The position numbers were made by a program, and so were the translations under genes. Below the pieces are notes generated by a model. The model made no database searches. It saw only the letters and a list, made by a program, of their open reading frames with translations, and was not told where the DNA came from. Positions 10,770 to 20,876 of a stretch of 64,000 nt of DNA are shown piece after piece (the first letter of the stretch is position 1; each line of letters starts with the position of its first letter). The stretch spans positions 2,194,722 to 2,258,721 of the forward strand of contig OY101121.1 in NCBI GenBank assembly GCA_956465555.1, read 5' to 3'. The DNA is from Nitzschia sp. pyKryTriq1. Its lineage: Eukaryota; Bacillariophyta; Bacillariophyceae; Bacillariales; Bacillariaceae.

Positions 10770-11675
10770 ATGAAATTCGCCCTTGTTACCGTTGCCGCTG
10801 CTCTTTCGAGCGCCAGTGCTTTCACTGCTGCCGTAAGTGATTGAAAACGAAGAATCATCGTGCCAGACATTGGTGGATGCATTTGCAACGGATCTCTCGG
10901 CTAACCCGCTTCTCAAATGAATCTCTGTTGATAATCCGTGTTGTAGCCCAAGCATGCTCGCCAGATGACTTCTTTGAATGTTTGGGGAGATAAGGATTAT
11001 TTGATTGCTCCCTCGATCCTTTCGGCTGATTTCGCCAAGCTCGGACAGGAAGTCGACAATGTATTGGAGGCTGGTGCCGATGTCGTCCACTTTGACGTCA
11101 TGGACAACCACTATGTTCCCAACTTGACCATCGGACCCATGGTGTGCAAGGCTCTTCGAGACCACGGAGTCACTGCCCCCATCGATGTCCACCTGATGGT
11201 TTCCCCCGTCGATGCCGCCATCCAGGATTTCGTTGACGCCGGTGCTTCGTACATTACTTTCCACCCTGAAGCCACCAACCACGTCGACCGCTCCCTTCAA
11301 CTCATCAAGAATGGAGGATGCAAGGCCGGACTTGTTTTCAACCCCGCCACTTCGTTGGATGCTGCCAAATTCGTTATGGACAAGCTTGACATTATCCTTC
11401 TCATGTCCGTGAACCCTGGATTCGGAGGACAAGCCTTCATTCCCGCCACTCTCGAAAAGGCGAAGGATGCCCGAAAAATGATCGACGACAATGGTTTGGA
11501 TTGCCGTCTAGAAATCGATGGTGGTGTCAAGGTTGATAACATCAAGGAAATCTGCGAAGCTGGAGTTGACATGTTCGTCGCTGGAAGTGCTATTTTGAAG
11601 GAACCTCGCACAGTGGAAGCATACAAGGCGACCATCGATAAGATGCGTGCCGAACTTGCTGCCGCCAAGAAGTAA
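10770..11675 (+). CDS. RPE: Ribulose-phosphate 3-epimerase, plastid form
   Basis: Two exons, 10770..10832 and 10947..11675, joined in phase 0 by a 114-bp intron (GTAAGT...TTGTAG), give 263 residues. The enzyme interconverts ribulose 5-phosphate and xylulose 5-phosphate in the Calvin cycle and pentose phosphate pathway. Exon 1 alone encodes the targeting signal [18 protein letters not shown], a textbook diatom signal peptide with an SASAF cleavage motif, so stromal location is well supported. The mature enzyme shows [53 protein letters not shown] and LEIDGGV, which carry the TIM-barrel catalytic Asp residues and the phosphate-binding Gly-rich loops. Length after the presequence (about 236) is normal. 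An annotation starting at the internal ATG (10965) would miss the plastid signal. Confidence 0.96.
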
Positions 11676-12390
11676 ATAGTCAAGCAGCCCTACTGCTACA
11701 AAACTGCATACAATTCTACCCTCTAGATTCCTATAAGTCGAAGATTATTCGTTCAGGCCACTCTAGTAGCAGTACTGCTCTTCTTGCGATGCAAAACATT
11801 CTCGCACGAGCCTGCTCCAGAATTCGATTTTTTGCACTGGAAGAAAGTAGTAGCATTAAATCTATAAATTTCTACGTTATGTATGGATAGTCCATTGAAA
11901 GCCACACCAGGGTATGGGCGGTCGCTGTGCTTTTCAATGCTGCGGCTTGTGCCTCCTTGCTTGGTGCCTGCCCTCTTGCTTCGGTAGACTATCGCTACTT
12001 AAAATGGGCACAACTACTAGCTACGTAAGGTACTATTTGTTACTAAATGTGATACAGTAGGACGAGTGGTGAGAGTGGTGAGAGTGGTGAGAGTGCAACT
12101 ATACTGCTTATCATAGATTCTTCTTTCAAGAGTCCCAGTCACGCGGTCACTCTCTCTACTAGCTCTACCTACTACTAGCTATGTAGAGTAGAGAGAGGAG
12201 TGAGGATCGAGTCGTCGCGTCTATCTGAGAGAATAGTCGTCGCTGCGCGCGACCCCCATCTTTTTTTTAGAGATAGAGAGATCTACTGCAGCTACATAGA
12301 TGTTCGAGCAAAGTACAATATGGTTTCGACAACAACAACAGTATAAAATGAAAGTTTTCTGAGGAAAGAACAAACCTGTCATAGACGACG
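11676..12390. other. Intergenic between RPE and glycosyltransferase genes
   Basis: Contains a short tandem repeat of GAGTGGTGA (about 12064..12095) and TAG/CTA-rich sequence. No gene is supported. Confidence 0.5.
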
Positions 12391-13893
12391 ATGATGAAAG
12401 AAGAAGAAGAATCATCATCACCATCGTCAGGAAGGCGCCGATCGCCTTCCAGATCTGTGCTTCTGACCATGTCGAGCCTCGTCTTCTTGGGTGTGATGCT
12501 GGTTTGGATGGATTCGACTGTTCTTTTTTCGGCGCCGAGATCATTCGAATCATCATCAGCATCATCCTCTGCTGGAACGGCGGCAGTTGATTTTGAATCT
12601 CCTTCTCGTGGCTCTTCAAACAAAACAAAAAACCCTTCGACGGCATGTTGCTGCTGGTTAGATCCACCATGGGGGACGAACGTAACTATCATTCCAACGA
12701 AGAATGATGTTGCTTCCTCCACAACAAGCAGCAGAGCCTGCGCTATTCGTGTAGGTCAAAGCCCCGACTTTCTGGTCCAGCCGTACACTACTGCCTCTAG
12801 ACTCCGTTGCTCGAATAATGGTGACGGTGATTCCGCAGAACAACCTAGCAGCAGTAGCAGCAGCAGCTCTCCAATACAAACAATGATGGACGACGAGAAT
12901 GAGCAGGATATCACGGTAATTCTGTTGTATTACGCGAATCCATCCGTTCTGAAGCAACAAATGGATCATTGGGCTGGATTTCCCAAGCATCTTCGAGACC
13001 GTCTGCGTCTATTGATAGTGGACGATGGATCACCAGAAGGCTTGCAGGCACAAGAGTACCTGAAAGAAGAATTATCAATATCATTGAGGCCATCATCACC
13101 ACCACCACCGTCATCATCGTCATCGTCATCATCATCAAGGGCGACAACGACAAACGATCAAATCAGCAGCCACAAGAGTCATCATCATGCCAGTAATGGT
13201 GTCAGTTCATATTCTTTGTCTTTTCCGATTCGTGTGGTACGTGTGGTCGAAAATTTGGTTTGGAACATTCCAGGAGCTCAGAATTTAGGCGTTCATGTGG
13301 CAGATACTGCCAAAATACTCTTGCTCGATTTGGATTCCTTTGTCAAGCCACATATTTTCGAACGACTCTTGACTCTTCCTTTATCGAATGAACACTACGA
13401 CCATATCGCCTATCGTTTCTATATTCCTGGTGGTGAACAACAACAAGACAAGAGTCACAACAAGATTGCGTTTCTAAGAAAAGATTCGTATTGGTCTGCT
13501 GGTGGATACGATGAAGACTTCGTGGGGCATTACGGTCATGATGATTATGCCTTTTGGTATCGTTTCCGGATGAACCCACGGTCGTTCTATGAAAAGATAG
13601 ACACTGATCCATCACGCAGCATCAGCGGTTCCAACAGTACCGATCATCATCATGATCGATTATACGTTTACTACCAAAACAATCCAGCCCCCTGTGCGAT
13701 TTGGAAGGATCGGCGGGAGCATCATCATGATCGTTATACCAAATGTGAATCCGCACTACAGACACTACCGCATCCGCCCAAACGAGAAGATATTCCTGTC
13801 AATCGAAAACTATTCTTTCGAAGGAAATTCACGCAATGTTGGAGCAATCTCTTTTTGCGATTTGACTGGACGACCGACTTGCGAATTGAATAA
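12391..13893 (+). CDS. Type II membrane glycosyltransferase, GT-A fold
   Basis: 500 residues, one exon. A single transmembrane segment near residues 25-45 (SVLLTMSSLVFLGVMLVW) after a basic cytosolic start gives the type II topology of Golgi glycosyltransferases. A Ser-rich stem follows. The catalytic region starts near residue 171 (DITVILLYYANPSVLKQQ, then LRLLIVDDGSPEG), with LVWNIPGAQNLGV, the DxD-type metal site LLLDLDSF near 311-317, and SAGGYDEDFVGHYGHDDYAF near 370-388. The last motif resembles the acceptor-site motif of GT7-like domains. Sugar donor and acceptor cannot be told. A low-complexity Pro/Ser/Thr loop (about residues 235-270) interrupts the catalytic domain. The gene converges on the SFT2 gene. 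Confidence 0.83.
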   Translation: MMKEEEESSSPSSGRRRSPSRSVLLTMSSLVFLGVMLVWMDSTVLFSAPRSFESSSASSSAGTAAVDFESPSRGSSNKTKNPSTACCCWLDPPWGTNVTIIPTKNDVASSTTSSRACAIRVGQSPDFLVQPYTTASRLRCSNNGDGDSAEQPSSSSSSSSPIQTMMDDENEQDITVILLYYANPSVLKQQMDHWAGFPKHLRDRLRLLIVDDGSPEGLQAQEYLKEELSISLRPSSPPPPSSSSSSSSSRATTTNDQISSHKSHHHASNGVSSYSLSFPIRVVRVVENLVWNIPGAQNLGVHVADTAKILLLDLDSFVKPHIFERLLTLPLSNEHYDHIAYRFYIPGGEQQQDKSHNKIAFLRKDSYWSAGGYDEDFVGHYGHDDYAFWYRFRMNPRSFYEKIDTDPSRSISGSNSTDHHHDRLYVYYQNNPAPCAIWKDRREHHHDRYTKCESALQTLPHPPKREDIPVNRKLFFRRKFTQCWSNLFLRFDWTTDLRIE

Positions 13894-14306
13894 ATTGTTG
13901 GCGACTGATTGACTCGCATAAAGCGTGCGGCACCGCCGTTAGATGGTCGCCGCAGAATCGAACCTCTTTTGATAACAAGTAGGACTAGTTACTATTATAA
14001 GCGATGAAATTTACTCTACAAGTTTTCTAGTTTACACAAGTCGATGGAACTGTCTGTTTCAGCGCGTTGGTGTTGCTGAATAATAGCATGAATGAGAAGG
14101 GCCTTCAGGCCTTGTTGCTTGTTCTGTGCGTTTACGTACAGCCCGTGTTATCGAAGCTGTAGTACTGAGTGTCAACTTTTGCCATTGTTACATCGATTAT
14201 CGCGTAGACCCTCGGTTAGGGCTCTTTTCGTGATCGATGCCGCAATATCATTTATTGATTGGTTCCCAAGCACATCCCTTTTTCATCCCGATACGAATGC
14301 AACAAT
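13894..14306. other. Convergent intergenic region, GT and SFT2 genes
   Basis: 413 bp between two gene ends; nothing else recognised. Confidence 0.5.
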
Positions 14307-15132
14307 TTAGCTACTACTACTTCGCATGCAAAAGCCCACGCAAGCGCTGACGCACATTGCCTGCATGCGGCAACATGCCTTGATGATCGGCTGAAGCATG
14401 GTACATATAGCTCTAGAAATCAAAGTCAATCCCGTGGTTCCTCCAGGTAGAAAGCTGATCAGATACCACACCAACGCCACCAGCTGTACCACCGATGCAG
14501 TAAGCACTAAAACATAACCCTGGACGCCTCCTTTTGAAAACGTAAGGTACAAGGTCGCTAGCATACTTCCAAAGTAGATGGTCGTAAAGAGCATTTGATC
14601 CGATTTGAACATGGATTTCATGTGTTCGACAGGCCCCTTGAGAATTCCAAAGCTACCCATGAACATTAACGACCCACACGTAAACGAGAGAGCGAACTTT
14701 TGCGGCCTGAACCCTATCGCTGGCAAACCAACAAAGAAGGCTAGGGCAAAGAAGAGGACCGAGAGAAATAGAAAGGCGCAAAAGACCTAGAACAAACAGG
14801 CAGAGCGGCAACCGTAAAGTGAGATCGGCTGACTGCAGCAACGAATCATCGATCCAGTCGTGCAGGTGATGGACGACTCCTCCCCTGCCACGGCGTACCT
14901 GAAACCGCTGTTGATATCCCATTCCTAGAATTTTCCTCGGCATACTTGCTTCCATAGATTCCCTCATACTTTCCAAGCTGAATCCGGGCATGCCTTCCGT
15001 GCTGAACAGCGGCAGACCTTGTTCGGTGTCAAACCACGACGAACCTGCTGCTGCGCCTTCGCCGTTTTGAGACGCCTGCTGATCTTCATACCACTTGCCG
15101 AATGATGATGACATTCCAGACGATCTTCTCAT
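14307..15132 (-). CDS. SFT2: SFT2-family vesicle transport protein
   Basis: Two exons on the minus strand, 15132..14899 and 14786..14307, joined in phase 0 across a 112-bp intron (GTACGC...TTCTAG), give 237 residues. SFT2/Got1-like proteins are four-helix Golgi membrane proteins that help fusion of endosome-derived transport vesicles with the Golgi. Exon 1 encodes a soluble 78-residue head ending ILGMGYQQRFQ. Exon 2 opens directly with the first helix (VFCAFLFLSVLFFALAFFVG), then FRPQKFALSFTCGSLMFMGS, LKGPVEHMKSMF, ATLYLTFSKGG and LVALVWYLISFLPGG, in the usual SFT2 order and spacing. The reported downstream frame lacks an ATG, which confirms that the two pieces belong to one spliced gene. Confidence 0.93.
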
Positions 15133-15711
15133 ACAATCTTGAATTCAAGAAATATGCCAAAATAGTCGAGTGTTTGTGCTTTGTTTCGAAGCAATGTTAT
15201 GACTATTTTGCTGTCCGCATCTTGCATCACCACATTGTCCCATTGTCGCTTTCAGCTTTATATTTTTTTGTTCGCAGAGCGCACCTCGCGGGTCATCGCG
15301 GCGAGGAAACAGCGTGTGCAGTACAGACGCTAGAATTGAAAAAGGCGGGGGGGGGGAGAAGTTGCGCGATATTTGGGGGAAATCGTATCAGCCGACTGCC
15401 TCGACTCAACCAGAGTATTTAGAATTTCAAAATAGCTACTCGTTCACTGTACTATCCATACCATACTACTCGGGTAGACTACAGTACTGGCATACTGTAC
15501 TGTGGGAATACGAGAGTAGTTCGAACGGTAGACTTTATTCTACCGAGCAGAGAGACTAATACTTCGTCAGTATACGTAATATATTAAAAATATGAAGGGC
15601 ATCTATCAGCAGAGTGTCTACGCTATCTCCTGAATATACAATGAATGAACCATCGACGAACTCATCAGCTCCTCCTCCTCCTCCTCCTCGACTCCATCGT
15701 CATCATCATCA
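15133..15711. other. Intergenic, SFT2 5' flank and beta-helix gene 3' flank
   Basis: Contains an 11-base G run near 15346 and CTA/TAC-rich sequence. No gene is supported. Confidence 0.5.
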
Positions 15712-17874
15712 TCATGTGATGGGACATCCCGACGGTGAGGTGCCCGCTTGAAAGACGGGAGGATCCAGGCAATTGTACCAATAATCATCATCCATGCGAG
15801 CCACTCCTAGATCACAATATCCAGCATCCTCTACATTTCCAAACACTCCTTCTGCCGGCGGCGCCAACCCAGTGCTGGATTCATTGTTCCAGGCAAGGGT
15901 ACCAGTGCTGCTCGGTTCGATCGTCGCCCATTCTCCAAACACACTTTCTGCCGGCGGCGCAAACGATGCGTTGAAGGCAATATCCCCCTCGTTGCTGCCA
16001 GGATCGATCGCTGCCCCGCCTGTAAAAACAAACTGTTCTGGACCGTACCAGAGATTGGTTCCAGAACTTGTCCATTCTGTCTCATTGGAAATAAAAATGG
16101 GTGCTGCGCCGGTTGTTTCGATATTTTCCACGCACAGATTGGAAATGGAACACTTGCTCGGTCCTCCCGCTTGGCAGTAAAGTAGATTTCGACACCCGTT
16201 GGGATGAACGCCGCACCCTCCCGACAGCAAATACGCCAATTTCACATTGCGAAAGGTAGTATTTTCAACATGAAAGGATTGTTGTAAGGAAACCATCAAT
16301 TCTTCTTCGTAAATGACATTGTCCAAGAGACAATTGGACATCGTAAACTCGACAGAAAGATCGGGAATATCCCTTCCCATCAATTCCAACAAGTAATTGG
16401 TTCCGACTGTAATGAGACGTTTCGTGGCCGTCAGATCGATCCACGCACAATCTTCAAATCGAATTCCAGTTCCAGGATGACTGAGAGCGACGCTGACTCC
16501 GCCAAAAACTCCCGCACCTTGAATTTGACCCGTAAACGTAACTCCCCTTAGAACAAAGTTGTCGATATTCGGTGTCGCATTCACAAAGCCGTATTTGGGA
16601 TGATAGGTATTCGATTGTGTGACGACATGGGCCAAGCCTCCGTCGAGGGTACAGTTGTTGGATCGTTTTCCGTCCAATCCACATTGGATCGTCACGTTCG
16701 GTCGCAACGCAATCAGGGTATAATCTCCATCGGTCATGTTGAAATCGTTCCGTGATGGGTTACGAAAGGTTCCAATCCGTATACGAGTATTGGGACAAAT
16801 AATGAGGGGTGATGCTGCCATGGAAACATCCTTCGGTGCAACAATTTGCGCCTCGATAATATCCAAAGTACTTGTAAAGCAAGGATACGAATAGCTTGAT
16901 TCTTGGCCAGTGTTCTGGTTTTTGTTGTCGCCTCCAGCTACCAACACTACCACCAAGACAATGACAGTGATGACTGCCATTACAATGATGGTGGGTAACA
17001 GCCAGCGGCGACTGGGACCATATTTGGCTTGGGCATTTGCAGCGGCTGTCTTGCGCGGACGATGCTGTTGGTCTGGTTGGTGTTCCAAATCGTGGTCATC
17101 GTCATCGTCGTCGTCGTCGTCGTCTCCTTCGCCATCGATATCTACATTGTAGACAATGGCCGAAGCGGTGGCCATGGTGGTAACTCTTATGGCAGAAATC
17201 ACCGGTAGTTCGTGATATTCTTCCGCGACAGGCAATGATGAGTTCGTACCGGTAGAAGTGATGGTGGCACGATGTGGTGGTGGGCAATCCTCAAGAGAAG
17301 ATGTTGTTGTTGTTGTTGTTGTTGTGGTGGTGGTGGTCTTACTTCTAGTCGGAGGATTGGAATCATCGTTATCCTCGGATGCTTCATCCTTATCATCCTC
17401 TTCATCCTCGTCACCGCCATCATCATCATCCTCGTCGTCTTCACCTTCCTTTGGTACCGTAGGAGTGTCGGCTGAATCGACAGATCCCGTCGCCGCCACT
17501 GCTGCTGCTGCTGCGGCTGCTGGCACTGTTTTCGCGACCTGCATGGTTGCTGGTGATGCCCCTGCAGCTATCGTTCCTCCTCCCGCTTCTTCCCCCCTTG
17601 CGGAAGCACTTGGCCCTGGAATCGCCACGGCCCCAGGTGCCGTCGTTGTCGTTGTTGCTGTCCTTATTTCGGTCTCCGTGGCAACCTTTTCGTCAGGAGG
17701 AGGAGGAGGAGGAGGAGGAGGAGTCGCCATTACGTTCGTATCATTACTTGTAGTCGCAGTTGACGGGTGGCGGACGCCCATTACCGCGGACGAGGCCGCG
17801 GTGGGCATTGTTTCGTTTCCATCCTCACCATCACCAGTTTGCTCTTTTGGGTCCTTTTTGTTGTCGTCCATCAT
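15712..17874 (-). CDS. Single-pass membrane protein with a beta-helix-like outer domain
   Basis: 720 residues from the ATG at 17874; the open frame upstream of it has no ATG. The first 285 residues are acidic, Thr/Asp/Ala-rich and disordered, with poly-Pro and poly-Asp runs. One membrane segment near residues 290-315 (RRWLLPTIIVMAVITVIVLV) separates them from a Cys-containing outer region of about 400 residues. That part has short repeated strands (TRIRIGTF, YTLIALRPNVTIQCG, FVLRGVTFTGQIQGAG, IRFEDCAWIDL, FTMSNCLLDNVIY, FHVENTTFRNVKL), the rhythm of a right-handed parallel beta helix, plus many N-glycosylation sites. Near the C-terminus a short motif (APPAEGVFG) occurs in duplicate (also APPAESVFG). 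Such proteins are frequent in diatoms, perhaps at the cell surface; the function is not known. Confidence 0.75.
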   Translation of the reverse strand: MMDDNKKDPKEQTGDGEDGNETMPTAASSAVMGVRHPSTATTSNDTNVMATPPPPPPPPPDEKVATETEIRTATTTTTAPGAVAIPGPSASARGEEAGGGTIAAGASPATMQVAKTVPAAAAAAAVAATGSVDSADTPTVPKEGEDDEDDDDGGDEDEEDDKDEASEDNDDSNPPTRSKTTTTTTTTTTTTSSLEDCPPPHRATITSTGTNSSLPVAEEYHELPVISAIRVTTMATASAIVYNVDIDGEGDDDDDDDDDDHDLEHQPDQQHRPRKTAAANAQAKYGPSRRWLLPTIIVMAVITVIVLVVVLVAGGDNKNQNTGQESSYSYPCFTSTLDIIEAQIVAPKDVSMAASPLIICPNTRIRIGTFRNPSRNDFNMTDGDYTLIALRPNVTIQCGLDGKRSNNCTLDGGLAHVVTQSNTYHPKYGFVNATPNIDNFVLRGVTFTGQIQGAGVFGGVSVALSHPGTGIRFEDCAWIDLTATKRLITVGTNYLLELMGRDIPDLSVEFTMSNCLLDNVIYEEELMVSLQQSFHVENTTFRNVKLAYLLSGGCGVHPNGCRNLLYCQAGGPSKCSISNLCVENIETTGAAPIFISNETEWTSSGTNLWYGPEQFVFTGGAAIDPGSNEGDIAFNASFAPPAESVFGEWATIEPSSTGTLAWNNESSTGLAPPAEGVFGNVEDAGYCDLGVARMDDDYWYNCLDPPVFQAGTSPSGCPIT

Positions 17875-18846
17875 GCCTATATAGTTGATGATTCGAATAG
17901 GATTCAATTGAATTCAATGGAATGGAATAGAATAGAATGGGTGCGGTATTAACCTTGCCTTATTGTTCTTGTCTTTTGTTAGGTCGGGACGGACCACAAA
18001 AGGATACCGATAGAGGAGTAACATTTCAGCGAAGAGTGAAATACTGTAGTACCAACCGCGTGCACAGTACACGTACAGTACAGTACCGTTACTGTACTAC
18101 TACACGTACTGTACGTACCGTCGACCACAAAATCCCGAGAGCAAAACGCCTCCAAAGCAAGTCCACGGGGAGTGGACTAGTACGACCACGAAGTGATCGT
18201 GCGAAAATTGGCGTGTCCGCGATTAAAGAAAAGTTGTCTCTACTACTAGAGAGTAGTCTACTGCCGCTGCTGGCTACTACAAGTAATGGTAGCTACTTTT
18301 CTTCATTGCTCTCGACCGTCAAGAAGGTAGTAGTAACTAAATTACACCGTGCACTTTTTCGCTGCTTTACCATATACTACTACTATGTAGTCTAGTAGCT
18401 CTAGAGTAGTAGAAATCATTAGACCACCACCTACTAGTAGACTACTGTTACTGTCAGTCCACCAAGTCCTCGTTCCTTGTTCTAATAGGAAGAACAATAT
18501 TCATACTAAAATGCAGGTACTGTATCATGTTACTCTCCTGCATTATCACACTCCTTGTAGTACTCTATCTAACTAGCAATCATCGCTCGTCTACCGGTAG
18601 ATGATAGACTGGTACTACTAGTAGTACGAAGGATGCGAGATCGTCTGGTGCTTCTTTGCCACCGGCCGGAGGACGGGCACAGCGCATTGGTGACTACAGT
18701 AGTAGGTACGGTATGAGTAGTGACATAAGAACAGTCTATACCGGTAGAGTGCTAGGGTTATGCTGCTGTTTTGTAGCAAATCGACTCGAACTATATCATA
18801 TTCTTCTTGTTTAAACCGTTACAAAATTAAGAAGTGGTTTTTATTA
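17875..18846. other. Intergenic with dispersed repeat
   Basis: 972 bp. Contains GGAATAGAATAG-type short repeats near 17920, clusters of GTAC palindromes (18060..18120), dispersed repeat copy D and TACCGGTA words near 18590 and 18740. No gene is supported. Confidence 0.5.
18302..18376 (+). repeat. Dispersed repeat, copy D
   Basis: Contains TTCATTGCTCTCGACCGTCA, then AACTAAATTACACCGTGCAC and TTTTTCGCTGCTTTACCATA. It is the closest full-length partner of copy B at 5264..5330. Confidence 0.7.
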
Positions 18847-19620
18847 TCATCGCCGGCTGGACAATGTGGTTTGAGGGGAGAACAAGTTGTTGGGAACCTT
18901 GACAACTCGCCGAGCTGCTCCATGAGAACCCCGACGAGAGATCTTTACAAGGTGCGCCGAATTGGTCATTGTAGGCTGAGTCTTGGAAGACCGTCTCTTC
19001 TTTTCATTGCTTGTAGAAGTAGCAGCACTACCAGTAGGAAGATCGTCGGCGCAATCAGCAGCCGCATAGATGATGCTTGCTTCCGTGGCGTCGTCGCAAC
19101 CTCGCTGGAAGGCTTCTTGGCAACACATCATGTTGTATGGCTGACAGGCCGCAGCAATTCGTTCGGGACTCACTTCCTCGTCTCTCTTCCACTGGTTTTC
19201 TTGTTCTTCGAAAACTGCCAGCTGTGCCTGCTTCCGGACATATCGTCGCTTCTTGCTGCTTCCAGGTTGCTTCCACTCGAGACCGCGGAAGCAAAGATCT
19301 TCGTGCTCGGGGACCCCTCGATTCATGAGATCGATTACAACCATACAGTCTTCCCTGAAGGCTTCATATTCTCCCCGCTCGTGCCACACCAAGTAGCGCT
19401 CGATTTGGGAGTAATCGTCAAGGGCGGGGATGAGATAAACATTGCACTGCCCGTGGAACCGAACAGACTTGTTTGGCGGTTGTTGCCGTTGTACTTCTTC
19501 TTCAGTAGTAGTAGGTGGTGGAGTGAGTGGCTTCGTTTCTTCCATTGTTGTTTCAATGGATGAAACTGATGACGATGATTCGCAGTCGATCAGTGAGCAG
19601 CTATCGGCGTGAGGAGGCAT
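18847..19620 (-). CDS. Unknown soluble protein of a diatom-type family
   Basis: 257 residues from the ATG at 19620; upstream in-frame sequence has no ATG. After a Ser/Thr/Pro-rich head the core reads SVRFHGQCNVYLIPALDDYS, ERYLVWHERGEYEAFREDC, then DLCFRGLEWKQPG, a basic linker, AVFEEQENQW and PERIAAACQPYNMMCCQEAF with a closing A...G..DA pattern. I remember this order of motifs (VRF, D-Y-S..ER..W, CxRGLE, EEQ..Q, IA..Y) from large families of short diatom proteins of unknown role, often with many paralogues per genome. No catalytic motif is visible. The C-terminus is basic and Ser/Thr-rich. No function is proposed. Confidence 0.75.
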   Translation of the reverse strand: MPPHADSCSLIDCESSSSVSSIETTMEETKPLTPPPTTTEEEVQRQQPPNKSVRFHGQCNVYLIPALDDYSQIERYLVWHERGEYEAFREDCMVVIDLMNRGVPEHEDLCFRGLEWKQPGSSKKRRYVRKQAQLAVFEEQENQWKRDEEVSPERIAAACQPYNMMCCQEAFQRGCDDATEASIIYAAADCADDLPTGSAATSTSNEKKRRSSKTQPTMTNSAHLVKISRRGSHGAARRVVKVPNNLFSPQTTLSSRR

Positions 19621-20876
19621 GGTGGATGTTATGATGATATTGATGGGTTGGAATGAGAAATAATAATATGAGAAATGAGAGACTCTTGTCGCCACTCGCC
19701 TCTCGCCAAGTTCCTGGGTGAGAGAAGAAGACCTCTGCGTCGAGTTGTATCACACTACTGTACGAATAGTACCGGTAGTGTAATTCTAACATTGTCATCC
19801 AACAAAGGCATATGTAAAGTTCCAGAGGTTGACTCGATTCTCAAGACCAGCCTCCTTGGTCTAGGCCGAACTTCCATTCTGGACCCAGAGGTTTAGTATT
19901 AGCGCGGCTCACCAGGAGTCATCCAAAATGTCTTTTGGTTAAATGTAAAATAAGAAGATTTAAAACGATTGGAAGAGAATTAATTGTTTAGAGGATTTTC
20001 AAGTTCTGGCAACTAATAATAAGCGCGGACGAAACTTCTCTTCTCCATCGAGTCATGGGGCTTCCCAGAGATTCCACGACAGCGCCACGCACTGATTTTT
20101 GTATTATGCCCTTGCGGAGAAAACTGACGACAAACTCCACTAAGAAGAGTGGTACTCGTGGTCTACCGTAGTAGTACTGGTAGTGGTATTAGTAGTACTA
20201 TTAGAGGATTAGTAGTTTTATTAGAGTAGTAGTCCCTCAGAGTTTTTAGTTGGATATTCCCGTAGCATGCATGGTCGGGACATAACAGTTCGTACTACAC
20301 TAAGTAGCACTCTGTCAGTAGATCGAGAATCCGAGAATCGAGAGAAAGGAGAACTCCTCGATTATCTGTGATTAGACAGTCTTGCCGGTCTCTCAAACTT
20401 CCGGCAATTGTAGTACTCTCTCTACTACTACTAGAGTAGAGAGAGAGAGTAGTAGTGGGGGTGGGGGGGGGGGTGGGGGGTGGGGGGGGGGCACCCGACT
20501 GCACCGGCCGGTAGAGGGACTCTCTGTATGTGCCGGTTCTTTACAGTACCTGTATCCCTGGTGGTGGGTACCTCTGGTACGCGCTACTACAAGTAGTATT
20601 GAAGAATCCCGCTTCCTGTTTTCAGAGTGCATTTTTGACGCCATCTACCGTGACAATTGACAATGGTATTTTGGTTTTTCGGGGACAAAGAACCCCTACT
20701 ATGCAATGTCGTCTCCTGTCGTGTACGGTTGCATTGACTTTCCTCGTGGCGTGACACCATGAGTGTTAATCTCCTCATCGTCGTGGCTACGGAAAGCTAA
20801 TTGGTACTGAGCCTTTGTGGAAGTCATTCAAAATTCTCTATTGTACATTTTAAAATCAAGCAACGTGTTTACCTGT
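19621..20876. other. Intergenic with a long G run
   Basis: 1.26 kb between two minus-strand genes. Contains TACCGGTA near 19769, TAGTAGTA tracts near 20165..20235 and a 35-base G-rich run at 20457..20491. No gene is supported. Confidence 0.5.
20457..20491 (+). other. Extreme G run, candidate G-quadruplex
   Basis: Thirty-five bases consist only of G with four single T interruptions, giving runs of 5, 11, 6 and 11 G in order. It follows a GAGAGAGAG tract and sits in non-coding DNA. Confidence 0.8.

Noticed and set aside
10551-11432. 293-codon frame opposite ribulose-phosphate epimerase
   Set aside because: Shadow of a highly conserved enzyme with biased codons.
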